From: UBA509 sp038729325
GTDB taxonomy: Archaea; Thermoplasmatota; Thermoplasmata; Thermoplasmatales; Thermoplasmataceae
Direction: 5' to 3'
Assembly (NCBI GenBank): GCA_038729325.1
Contig: JAVYSG010000012.1
Location: 1 to 26,420, forward strand
DNA length: 26,420 nt
Part shown: one piece after another, positions 16,346 through 24,167 of the stretch
Position numbering within the stretch: position 1 is the first letter of the stretch
Layout of the letters: each line of letters opens with the position of its first letter
Made by a program: the position numbers and the translations under genes
Notes under the pieces: generated by a model
Told to the model about the DNA's origin: nothing
Database searches by the model: none
Seen by the model: only the letters and a program-made list of their open reading frames with translations

Positions 16346-17542
16346 ATGGCATCGAAAATAAAGAACATAGAGGTTCTTGAACTTGGGGAAAAGGGAAGGG
16401 AGGTTTCTTCCCCCTGGAGTTCAACAATACTGCTGGTGAAGCTGACATCGGATGATGGACTTGTGGGCTTTGGTGAAGCTCCCACAACCCTTATGACTCT
16501 GCCTGTGAAAGAGAGCATGGAAGAAGTCCGGAGAGTATTCCAGAATGCGGATTTCTTTAATGTGGAAAAAAACATTAAGGAATTTTACAGGCATTCATTT
16601 TATCTATCAAAGTCCATGGAGGCGACCTCTGCCCTCAGTGCATTTGAGATCGCCAGCTGGGACCTGATAGGTAAGGCAGTGGGCAGTCCAGTCTACAAAC
16701 TTCTTGGAGGCGAATTCAACCAGGATCTGAGGGCATACGCCAACGGATGGTATTCAAACTGTGTAACGCCGGACGATTTTGTAAAGAAGGCAAAGGATGT
16801 ACATGCCAAGGGTTTTGACGCCTTCAAGTTTGATCCGTTTGGAGACAACTATGACAAATTATCCAAAGATGGCCTCAAGAATGCTGTGAACATCGTTTCA
16901 GCCCTCAGGGATGAATTCGGTGACTCTGTTGATCTGCTTATTGAATGCCATGGAAGGTTTTCAACAAGAGCTGCCATAGACGCAGGGACAGCTCTGGATG
17001 AGTTCAATCCTCTGTTCATGGAAGAGCCGGTACATCCCGAACTGGAGGTTGGCCTGGCGGAACTGAAGAGATACGTGAGAACGCCCATAGCCCTGGGAGA
17101 GCGCCTTCTAAACAAGACTGATTTTGCCAGGTACATATCCGAAGGGCTGGTTGACATCATACAGCCTGATCTGACAAACTCCCTGGGAATCCTGGAAAAC
17201 AAGAAAACCGCCGCAATTGCAGAGGCATTCGGTGCTCCTGTTGCGTTCCACAATGCATTTGGGCCCATACAGACAGCCGCTACCCTTAATGTTGATAAAA
17301 CGCTTCCCAATTTCCTCATACAGGAAAGTTTTGAGGCATTCTGGCCTGACTGGAAGCGAAATCTTGTCAAGGTGGGATATAAACTGGAGAGCGGCAGATT
17401 TACGCTTTCGGGGAAACCGGGGCTTGGCATAGAGGTCAATGAAAAAATACTTGAATCCAATAAAGTTGACGGAATGGAACCCTTTGATCCGGTTGAGCCT
17501 CCATGGGTTGTATCTGGAACCTACAAGAAAGCCAGTGCTTAA
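16346..17542 (+). CDS. Enolase-superfamily sugar-acid dehydratase (gluconate/galactonate dehydratase-like)
   Basis: This 398-residue protein has the mandelate racemase / muconate lactonizing fold. The N-terminal cap (about 1-125) includes GLVGFGEAPT and SAFEIASWDLIGKAVGSPVYKLLGG. In the barrel, KFD (161-163) is the KxD general-base motif. Metal ligands are probably E200 (IECHGRF), E226 or E227 (MEEPVHPE) and E252 (GERL). H302 (FHNAFGPIQT) is the second acid/base. Thermoplasmatales use gluconate/galactonate dehydratases of this superfamily in the non-phosphorylative Entner-Doudoroff pathway, making 2-keto-3-deoxy sugar acids. Which sugar acid is used cannot be read from sequence; xylonate or arabinonate are alternatives. 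A dipeptide epimerase is less likely because the KxK motif is absent. Confidence 0.85.
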   Translation: MASKIKNIEVLELGEKGREVSSPWSSTILLVKLTSDDGLVGFGEAPTTLMTLPVKESMEEVRRVFQNADFFNVEKNIKEFYRHSFYLSKSMEATSALSAFEIASWDLIGKAVGSPVYKLLGGEFNQDLRAYANGWYSNCVTPDDFVKKAKDVHAKGFDAFKFDPFGDNYDKLSKDGLKNAVNIVSALRDEFGDSVDLLIECHGRFSTRAAIDAGTALDEFNPLFMEEPVHPELEVGLAELKRYVRTPIALGERLLNKTDFARYISEGLVDIIQPDLTNSLGILENKKTAAIAEAFGAPVAFHNAFGPIQTAATLNVDKTLPNFLIQESFEAFWPDWKRNLVKVGYKLESGRFTLSGKPGLGIEVNEKILESNKVDGMEPFDPVEPPWVVSGTYKKASA

Positions 17543-17556
17543 TCCTGAATTGCGCA

Positions 17557-17580
17557 ATGACTGGCCCGGAGACCGGTCAT
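17557..17580 (+). terminator. Hairpin after the sugar-acid dehydratase gene
   Basis: ATGACTGG (17557-17564) pairs with CCGGTCAT (17573-17580) with one wobble, loop 8 nt. It starts 14 nt past the stop codon. No T run follows, so 3'-end protection is as likely as termination. Confidence 0.3.
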
Positions 17581-17657
17581 TCAGCCACAGGATCGCAATA
17601 GACTTAAGACAGGCCAGATGTCATTCCGGGTCTCTGGAATCGCAAGAGAAATGATAT

Positions 17658-18563
17658 ATGCAGGGAGAGGAAAGGGGACAACAGGAACAGAGCAGGGAAG
17701 AACTGCTGAATCTGCGCACTCGACTCAGGGAACAGATAGAGCAGTCTTCCAGGCTGCTTGCTGAGGTTGAAAGGTCTCTCAATTCTAATTCAGTTCCCGC
17801 GGCAGCCCAGCATGCGGCTCACGCTGCAGCTGCACCGGTGAGTTCCAGGGCTGCGACCGGCATTTCAAAGCTCGATGATCTCCTTCGTGGTGGATATCCG
17901 GTGCCGTCAAATGTTGTGCTGAATGGTCCACCTTTCAGCTCAAAGGAGATTTTTGCATCGCAGTTCATAGCTGAATCCATTGCAGAAAGTTGTCCAACCA
18001 TAGTTTTAACGCTGGACAGGGAACCATCATCCATAGTGTCCACACTTGGCGATCCTGCAACGATTGATCAGTGGCAGAAGTCAGGTTTATTGACAGTTAT
18101 CGATGCATATTCCCGGTTTGTACAGGTTGAACCGCTGGATGCCTCGGCAGTTGTCATTGACGGTAGCTCAAACATAAGTAATTTCATGAAGAGTATAGAT
18201 CAGGTATGCAGCAGGGTTGCTTCACAAACAGGAAAGTACAGGATGGTGGTTTACTCCCTGACAGGACTCATGACACAAACAGACGAAAAAACATTCATAA
18301 GATCCCTCCAGCACCTTTCACAGAGAAGAAAAGCAGAAGGTTCTGTTTCCCTCTACCTGCTCGAAGACGGCATCTTTGAGAGAAAGATATACGAGAATGT
18401 CAATTATTTCATGGATATTTCTGTGGAGTTCCGCAATGAGACCACGACAGAATATCTCAGGGTAAGGGGCCTCCCATCAGCAAGGACAAGAGAATGGGTC
18501 GAAATAATCAGAAATGAAGGATCGGTGGACCTGGGTTCATTTGACCTGAAAAGGGTAAAATAA
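17658..18563 (+). CDS. KaiC/RecA-like protein with degenerate nucleotide-binding motifs
   Basis: This 301-residue protein starts with a charged coiled-coil (about 8-42) and an Ala-rich linker (48-67). A RecA/KaiC-type domain follows: TGISKLDDLLRGGYPVPSNVVLNGPP is the usual entry to Walker A in KaiC-like proteins. The P-loop itself reads GPPFSSKE (90-97) instead of GxxGxGKT/S, and the Walker B strand reads MVVYSLTGLM, with Tyr where the acidic residue is expected. It is therefore probably a non-hydrolysing or altered ATPase. Archaeal KaiC-like proteins act in signalling and phototaxis-type regulation; the role here is unknown. No good Shine-Dalgarno precedes ATG 17658. The stop is 17 nt from the convergent end of the Ehr-like operon. 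Confidence 0.75.
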   Translation: MQGEERGQQEQSREELLNLRTRLREQIEQSSRLLAEVERSLNSNSVPAAAQHAAHAAAAPVSSRAATGISKLDDLLRGGYPVPSNVVLNGPPFSSKEIFASQFIAESIAESCPTIVLTLDREPSSIVSTLGDPATIDQWQKSGLLTVIDAYSRFVQVEPLDASAVVIDGSSNISNFMKSIDQVCSRVASQTGKYRMVVYSLTGLMTQTDEKTFIRSLQHLSQRRKAEGSVSLYLLEDGIFERKIYENVNYFMDISVEFRNETTTEYLRVRGLPSARTREWVEIIRNEGSVDLGSFDLKRVK

Positions 18564-18580
18564 GAGCTAAAATTTCTGCT

Positions 18581-20350
18581 TCAGTAAAACGCCACTGCCA
18601 GTATTATAACTATCATGAATGCAATTATCATGTAAATCATGTACCAGGCAATGGAACTGTTCATGAATCTTCTTGTTGCTATCATGCACATTCTCCTGTA
18701 TCCCCTGCCAAAGGAGTTCATCGCAAACCAGAAGACATCTATCACGGAAACAGGCTGATTATCATTTCCCATTCTGGTCCTCAGCACTCTCCGCAGCATC
18801 AGCCTGATGTTGTTTGCGTAAGCGAACGATGTGTACTCACTGGAGACAGGTCTTCCGCTGTTCCACACGTCAGCTGTCCTGGTTTTTGGCCTCCTGAAAA
18901 CTGCAAAGGCTGCAAGGGAAAGGGCTGTTATGAGGGCTATGACATAATCCGGTGAAAGCAGTCCGAAATCTGCGGTGGAGAATCTGGATTCTATGGTGAA
19001 GCCATTGAATACCAGCACTGATGGAATTCCTCCCCGGAATATTGCCGGGACCAGCAGTACAGAAATGATAAAAAGTATGAGTATTGCGGCACCCACACTG
19101 AATACGGTTATGGTTTCCACCCTGCTGGCATGCCCTTTTCTGGCTCTGAAAAGCGCTGAAAATGACAGAATTTTCATCATTGCACCCGTGGCCATGCCCT
19201 CTGAAATTGCAATCACAGATCCTACTATTATGGCGATTATGCCAATATACCCTCCCAGGTATGCCTGCATGAAGAAAGATTCGAGAAGCATCCAGACAGC
19301 AAGTCCTCCTATTGCAGGAAAGAGCCCGGAAAGGGACATTGTTGAAAGCAGTGTTCCAACACGCATCCATCTGTCCTCAGGTGCCCTTGCCTCCCCGAAA
19401 TACTCCCCCCTCGTGCTTCCAATGGAAAGGAAAAGACCTGTTTTTGAGACCGCATGGGAAAGTGCGAAGATAATTATTGTGACCAGAACAAACTCCTGAA
19501 GAATAGTGCTGCCGGTGACAAGGTAAAGGCCAAAGGCCGCGAGAATCGCAGCCTGGTTCTCTATGGTGCTGAATCCGCCCAGCATCTTCATGTTTTCGGA
19601 TATATAGGCATAGATTGATGCAAACAGAATGGAGATACTTCCTATGATCAGGAAGAGAATTCCTATATAGACCAGTGCAGGGCCGGCCGCAGTAAGGAAT
19701 ATCATCCTCGTTATCAGGAAGACTCCCATAAGCGTCATTGTGGCACTGAAAACGGCTGATGCATTGGCAGGGGCATTACCATGGGCTATTGGGAGCCACT
19801 CGCTTATCATGAATGGGGACATACCCATCTTGATCAGTGCGCCGAAAGATATGAGAAGGAGTGGCACAAAGGTGGTAAGATGGATAAAGCCAAAGGAGGA
19901 ATTCCCTGAAACAACGAACGCGAAAATGGCACCGGCGATGATAAGAACAGTGCTGAACTCGCTGAATGTCATAAATGTGAACGCCGGGCCTTTCTGTGAC
20001 TTGTTAAGGGCGACTATGGCATATGATGGAACAGACATTATTTCCCAGCCGGCGATGAGGGCAAGATAGTTGTTTGAAACCAGTATTATGGACATCCCCA
20101 GCACTGTAAGTGACATCAGCGACGCAAGCCACTTTCCATATCTTTCACCGTAAGATAGTGAATATATTCCGGCAAATACCCACACAATCCCGGCTATGAT
20201 TGAATAATAGGAGAGATAGTTTCCATACACAAACTGGGTTGCAGCAAATACCACGGATGATGCAGCCAGCATGAGGTAAGAGGCTCTCCTGTTGAATAAG
20301 CCAAGAAGCGCCGCAATGCTGAAGAGTACAGGTCCAAGGAAGGGAAGCAT
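18581..20350 (-). CDS. Ehr/Hyf-like complex: antiporter-type membrane subunit (NuoL/HyfB-like)
   Basis: From ATG 20350 this protein has 589 residues and about 14-15 membrane helices. Antiporter-type motifs are IKMGMSPFMISEWLPIAHGNAPANASAVFSA and ALSHAVSKTGLFLSIGSTRGEY, with the conserved lysines of proton-channel subunits. The C-terminal region (RRPKTRTADVWNSGRPVSSEYTSFAY) resembles the HyfB/HycC tail. The frame opens earlier, to 20455, but that part overlaps the small subunit. GGAGGTG upstream of ATG 20350, and the 2-nt gap after the previous stop, fix the start. It is the last gene of the six-gene operon. It would form one of two ion-translocating channels of the complex. Confidence 0.9.
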   Translation of the reverse strand: MLPFLGPVLFSIAALLGLFNRRASYLMLAASSVVFAATQFVYGNYLSYYSIIAGIVWVFAGIYSLSYGERYGKWLASLMSLTVLGMSIILVSNNYLALIAGWEIMSVPSYAIVALNKSQKGPAFTFMTFSEFSTVLIIAGAIFAFVVSGNSSFGFIHLTTFVPLLLISFGALIKMGMSPFMISEWLPIAHGNAPANASAVFSATMTLMGVFLITRMIFLTAAGPALVYIGILFLIIGSISILFASIYAYISENMKMLGGFSTIENQAAILAAFGLYLVTGSTILQEFVLVTIIIFALSHAVSKTGLFLSIGSTRGEYFGEARAPEDRWMRVGTLLSTMSLSGLFPAIGGLAVWMLLESFFMQAYLGGYIGIIAIIVGSVIAISEGMATGAMMKILSFSALFRARKGHASRVETITVFSVGAAILILFIISVLLVPAIFRGGIPSVLVFNGFTIESRFSTADFGLLSPDYVIALITALSLAAFAVFRRPKTRTADVWNSGRPVSSEYTSFAYANNIRLMLRRVLRTRMGNDNQPVSVIDVFWFAMNSFGRGYRRMCMIATRRFMNSSIAWYMIYMIIAFMIVIILAVAFY

Positions 20351-20352
20351 GC

Positions 20353-21021
20353 TCAACGCACCTCCCCGCTGCCGGATCCGGAATCCCTGCGCCTGTTGCT
20401 GCCTCCTCTTGCCGCATTTATTGCGGATAGAACCGTATAAGGTGAGGGCGGGCATCCGGCAATTTCAACATGATACTTCTCCCTGTCCAGGGGGGCATCT
20501 CCAATGATGCCGCCAGTCACAGCGCAGGCTCCAAGCGCGATAACAAGCTTTGGTTCAGGCATTGCTTCATATGCCCTCTCCAGTGCCTCTTTCATTCCCT
20601 GAGTCATGACTCCCATTATGACAATGGCGTCTGCATGACGGGGTGTATTCACCATGAATATGCCAAGACGGTTGGCGTCGTACTGCGGTGCAAAGATGCT
20701 GAGAAACTCCATGTTACACGATCCGCAAGCACCGGAATCAAGGGGGAACAAATGAAATGACTTCAGGAATGTATTCTCTGACTTTTTCACTGTGAATATA
20801 TCCTGGTCTCCGGTGGGCTGGTAATCCGGCAGACATCTGCGGCAGAATATGCACTTCTCCTTAATCCACCCCTCAGGAGTTATTGCATCTACAGGGCAGT
20901 TGCCTCCGTTACTCCCGGAAAGGCGTGAAGGCCACTGCGGTGCGGCGGCTGGATCAGTGGATGGATACCTTTCAGTCTTTATTCCCTTTCTCACACCATT
21001 AAGGAACCACAGGCTGCTCAC
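20353..21021 (-). CDS. Ehr/Hyf-like complex: small Fe-S subunit fused to a 4Fe-4S motif (NuoB/HyfI-like)
   Basis: This 222-residue protein has two parts. The N-terminal part carries CP (C42) and CIFCRRC (C57, C60, C63), enough for one ferredoxin-type [4Fe-4S] cluster. The C-terminal part is a NuoB/hydrogenase small subunit: SGACGSCNMEFL (C99, C102), ALGACAVTGG (C166) and AGCPPSP (C190) bind the cluster next to the large subunit. The fusion replaces the separate HyfA/HyfH ferredoxin subunits. Its ATG overlaps the large-subunit stop as ATGA. A Ser/Gly/Arg-rich tail ends the protein. Electrons would pass from the N-terminal cluster to the N2-like cluster; the electron partner is unknown. Confidence 0.9.
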   Translation of the reverse strand: MSSLWFLNGVRKGIKTERYPSTDPAAAPQWPSRLSGSNGGNCPVDAITPEGWIKEKCIFCRRCLPDYQPTGDQDIFTVKKSENTFLKSFHLFPLDSGACGSCNMEFLSIFAPQYDANRLGIFMVNTPRHADAIVIMGVMTQGMKEALERAYEAMPEPKLVIALGACAVTGGIIGDAPLDREKYHVEIAGCPPSPYTVLSAINAARGGSNRRRDSGSGSGEVR

Positions 21022-22187
21022 TGCATCACCACCGCAAGTTCAGAGATCCAGATGCCAAAACTTTCCCAGTTGAAGTGATAATCAGTGAAGATGTTTCCTG
21101 CCATGGACTTCCGGAATGCCTCAATATTCAGCAGAGAGGGTGAGGACATCTGAACATCTTCAAGCCTGCCATCACTGATCCTGACATGGTAGAAAAGATC
21201 CCCCTGCGGGCTTTCAACCCTGGCTGCACCTTCTCCGCTTGCTCCGGCGGTATCTGCGGCTGCGGAATTTCCACTGTATTCAAGGGCTTCAGAAATCATT
21301 TCCGTGGAGGTGAGTATTTCCTGGCTCCTCACATAAAACCTTCCAAATGCATCCGGTTCATCGAATATGAAGGGCTTGAATCCAAGTTCACCGTATGGGA
21401 TATGCACCTCTTCCAGCCTTGCATCAACATTCCTGCCAGCAGCTCTTGCCGCCGGGCCAAGGAGATCTCCTTCGCTGATGTTTCCATTGTTCTGGAGCCT
21501 GTTCAGGAATATCTTGGACTCCAGCAGGGCGTTGAAAATTTCCGTAAATTCTCTTCTCACACTGGTGATCATGGTCTCAATCCCTGATTTATTGATCTGG
21601 CAACCGCCTACAGAGGAAGCCGAAAAGAAGTATCTGTGTCCTGTAAGCCGCGATATGATCCTCGCCACGTTCTCTCTCAGATATGCAATCTGGTTCTGCG
21701 GTACGCCAAAACCCGCGGGCTCGCACACTCGTTTCACAACCTCCAGATTGCTTCTTATCCTCTCCAGTTCAAGCATGATGAGCCTTGAATACCATACCCT
21801 CTCTGGAACATCTATATCAAGGGCATCTTCCACTGCCATCTCGAATGCCACAGCGTTTGAGGCAGCATGAAATCCGTTGATTCGCTCCACCATAAGAAGA
21901 GCATCCTGAGGTGTAAGCCCTCTTATTTTCAGGGATCTGGTCTTGACATAGGGATCAACCCCAACATGCTTGATCAGCTCCCCGGGTGTGTGCAGATCAA
22001 AAGCAACAGATTCAATCAATCCACCAGTGGCAGGGCCATATGCAAAGGTGAACTCCCCCGGAAGATTCTGGTATGTCTCTGCCGGTATTTCACGTCTGTG
22101 CTCAGATATGACCTGTTCGTATACCGCATATTTTTCAGTATTTCCTATGAATCGGCCTTCAGGATTTCCAAATCTATAATACCTCAA
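21018..22187 (-). CDS. Ehr/Hyf-like complex: large subunit without [NiFe] ligands (NuoD/HyfG-like)
   Basis: This homologue of NuoD and group 4 hydrogenase large subunits has 389 residues from TTG 22187. Where hydrogenases have RxCGxCxxxH, it reads RINGFHAASN (102-111), so both cysteines are replaced by Asn and His. The C-terminal DPCxxC motif is also absent (the end is FGIWISELAVVMQ). It cannot hold a NiFe centre. PAGFGVPQNQIAYLREN and GHRYFFSASSVGGCQ are other family blocks. The frame opens to ATG 22277, but that part lies inside the upstream subunit. TTG 22187 has a CTGGTGGT element identical to that ahead of the first gene. Ehr-type complexes share this loss; the substrate is unknown. Confidence 0.9.
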   Translation of the reverse strand: MRYYRFGNPEGRFIGNTEKYAVYEQVISEHRREIPAETYQNLPGEFTFAYGPATGGLIESVAFDLHTPGELIKHVGVDPYVKTRSLKIRGLTPQDALLMVERINGFHAASNAVAFEMAVEDALDIDVPERVWYSRLIMLELERIRSNLEVVKRVCEPAGFGVPQNQIAYLRENVARIISRLTGHRYFFSASSVGGCQINKSGIETMITSVRREFTEIFNALLESKIFLNRLQNNGNISEGDLLGPAARAAGRNVDARLEEVHIPYGELGFKPFIFDEPDAFGRFYVRSQEILTSTEMISEALEYSGNSAAADTAGASGEGAARVESPQGDLFYHVRISDGRLEDVQMSSPSLLNIEAFRKSMAGNIFTDYHFNWESFGIWISELAVVMQ

Positions 22188-23517
22188 TGTACACCACCAG
22201 ATAGAAAACTCCAATGAAGAGCGGGAGGGTAGCAGAGAGCAGGGAAAGTGCCGGCATAAGCCGGTCTTTTTCCACATTTGGCTTGTTTCCGCTGAATATC
22301 ATTCCAGTCACGTTGTAGTTCATGGAAATAAAGGCAGTGGCAAGGAATATGATCACTATGATGAACTGCGCATACATGTGCAGCGAGAGCACATCCGCAA
22401 GGATCAGGAACTCCCCGAAGAATGTGCCGAATGGAGGCGCGCCGGTTACAGCCAGGGATGACATCAGCATGGATGCCGACGTATAAGGCATGGATGTGGC
22501 CATTCCGCTGATCTCTGCAATCTTCTTCTTTCCAGTAAACCTCAGCACGTTTCCGGAAGAATAGAAAGCCCCTGCTTTTCCAAAACTGTGTGAAAGAAGG
22601 AGCAATAAGGCGCCAGTAAGACCGAGTGTACCTCCTGCGGCGAACCCAAGAAGGGCAAGATTCATGTTCTCCATGGTTGAATATGCGAACATTCTCTTGT
22701 ACCTGACCTGATAGCCAATGAATATTGATGCTGCAACTATTGATATCACGGCAAACCAGACATAAAGCTGTCTCACGGGCTCTATTTCATAAACCCTGTA
22801 CAGAACATAGAGTGCAGTTGGAAGGAGCACTCCGGAAAACATGGCACTGACAGGGGACGGAGCCTCACTGTGGGCATCGGGAAGCCATGTGTGAACAGGG
22901 AATACGCCCACCTTGGTACCGAAGCCTATGAGTGCCAGAGACACAGCAAGAACCATCACTCTGGAATGCACATGCGAGGCTATGGCGGATGAAACTGAAA
23001 GAGTGCCTAACGTGTAATATATCAGTATAATGGAAATGAAAGCAAATGTGACCCCCGCAGATACTATGACTATGTATCTCCACGTTGCCTCGAGGGAAGT
23101 CTCGGTTTTCTCGGTGATGAGCAGAAGTGCCGAAGAAATTGTAGTGGCCTCTATGCCAACCCACATGAGTCCGTAGTTATTTACTTCCAGGGAGAACAGC
23201 ATGGACACAGTGAACAGATTCAGGAGAAGATAGTAAGTGGGCTCACTGATGCCCATAACGTCCACACCCTTCAGATATCTGGCGGAATATATGGTTGACA
23301 TGAGATATACAGCCAGGACCATTATTATGAAGACCATGGTAGAATTCTGTACGAAGAAGAAACCTACCTGGGGGCGGACAAAATACATTGCGCCGGCAAC
23401 AGCCAGATCCACAGCCCCTCCTATTGCAGAAGCCTGCCTGATTCCTGATCGATAGAGGATTCCGGCTATTCCCGGTATAATTATGATAAGAACTGCAAGT
23501 ATCTCTCCGATAATCAT
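22174..23517 (-). CDS. Ehr/Hyf-like complex: antiporter-type membrane subunit (NuoM/N, HyfF-like)
   Basis: This 447-residue protein has about 13-14 membrane helices. The proton-antiporter core is canonical: GFGTKVGVFPVHTWLPDAHSEAPSPVSAMFSG, with the channel lysine and the HTWLPDAH loop, then LLLLSHSFGKAGAFYSSGN. It is shorter than HyfB-type subunits and lacks the C-terminal lateral extension, as expected for the HyfF/NuoN position. Its start overlaps the upstream gene as ATGA and its end overlaps the large-subunit start by 14 nt. It would be the second ion channel of the complex. Confidence 0.9.
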   Translation of the reverse strand: MIIGEILAVLIIIIPGIAGILYRSGIRQASAIGGAVDLAVAGAMYFVRPQVGFFFVQNSTMVFIIMVLAVYLMSTIYSARYLKGVDVMGISEPTYYLLLNLFTVSMLFSLEVNNYGLMWVGIEATTISSALLLITEKTETSLEATWRYIVIVSAGVTFAFISIILIYYTLGTLSVSSAIASHVHSRVMVLAVSLALIGFGTKVGVFPVHTWLPDAHSEAPSPVSAMFSGVLLPTALYVLYRVYEIEPVRQLYVWFAVISIVAASIFIGYQVRYKRMFAYSTMENMNLALLGFAAGGTLGLTGALLLLLSHSFGKAGAFYSSGNVLRFTGKKKIAEISGMATSMPYTSASMLMSSLAVTGAPPFGTFFGEFLILADVLSLHMYAQFIIVIIFLATAFISMNYNVTGMIFSGNKPNVEKDRLMPALSLLSATLPLFIGVFYLVVYIEVL

Positions 23518-24167
23518 CCTCTCAACTCCTCCACAGGTTCATGGGTGAATTTCTCAAGTACCACGATTGACGATATTACCACAAGGGCCAGTACATCAAG
23601 AAAAACGCTTGCCTCAATGATAATCGGTATAGGGAGAAGGAACATTGCAAAGAGAACCAGAGAATTCTCCTCCTCAACGTAACCGATAATCTGCGTGAAG
23701 GTTGTCCTGCGCGATGCTATGAGGAAAAGACCCTGGAAGAAAAGGGTGAGCGGGAAAACAAGCACGGCAGAATTTCCGGAATTTCCAAGGAACGAATGCA
23801 GGACTATTCCCGAAAAGGCTATGGAATATATTATAAACACTGAAATGACAATGAATATCAGATCAAGCAGGAACAGGTAAGAAAGGCTTACTTTCCTCTC
23901 ATAGAGATACACTTTCTGTCTTGGTATCCTTTTCTGCAGGAAGTAATTAACCAGAAAAGCCCTGAGTACAATTATAAGCACCCCCAGGATGAAGAAATCA
24001 TACGATTTTTCCTCCCAGCCTATTATGAATGCGACAACTGCAATAAGTACAGACTGCACGGACTGGCCCCTTATCATCGAAACAATAAATTCCTGCCCCT
24101 GAACATAAAATGCCGAAATTGCAATAAGGCTGGAGATAAGGTAAACCACAGTGTCAATATTGTTCAT
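23514..24167 (-). CDS. Ehr/Hyf-like complex: membrane subunit (HyfE/NuoK-like)
   Basis: This 217-residue protein has about six or seven membrane helices and ends in a short charged tail (KFTHEPVEELRG). Position and size match HyfE, whose C-terminal half corresponds to NuoK. The segment EEENSLVLFAMFLLPIPIIIEASVFLDVLA carries acidic residues inside a membrane segment, as in NuoK/HyfE. Both ends overlap neighbouring genes by 4 nt (ATGA), indicating translational coupling. Assignment rests partly on operon context. Confidence 0.78.
   Translation of the reverse strand: MNNIDTVVYLISSLIAISAFYVQGQEFIVSMIRGQSVQSVLIAVVAFIIGWEEKSYDFFILGVLIIVLRAFLVNYFLQKRIPRQKVYLYERKVSLSYLFLLDLIFIVISVFIIYSIAFSGIVLHSFLGNSGNSAVLVFPLTLFFQGLFLIASRRTTFTQIIGYVEEENSLVLFAMFLLPIPIIIEASVFLDVLALVVISSIVVLEKFTHEPVEELRG

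Noticed and set aside
16346..17542. L-Ala-D/L-Glu dipeptide epimerase partner of the DUF1611 gene
   Set aside because: The catalytic strand has KFD rather than the KxK of epimerases, and His302 fits sugar-acid dehydratases; it is also 11 kb away.
21018..22277. Longer large-subunit reading from ATG 22277
   Set aside because: Its first 30 residues are the out-of-frame 3' end of the antiporter subunit gene; TTG 22187 has a better signal and fits the family N-terminus.
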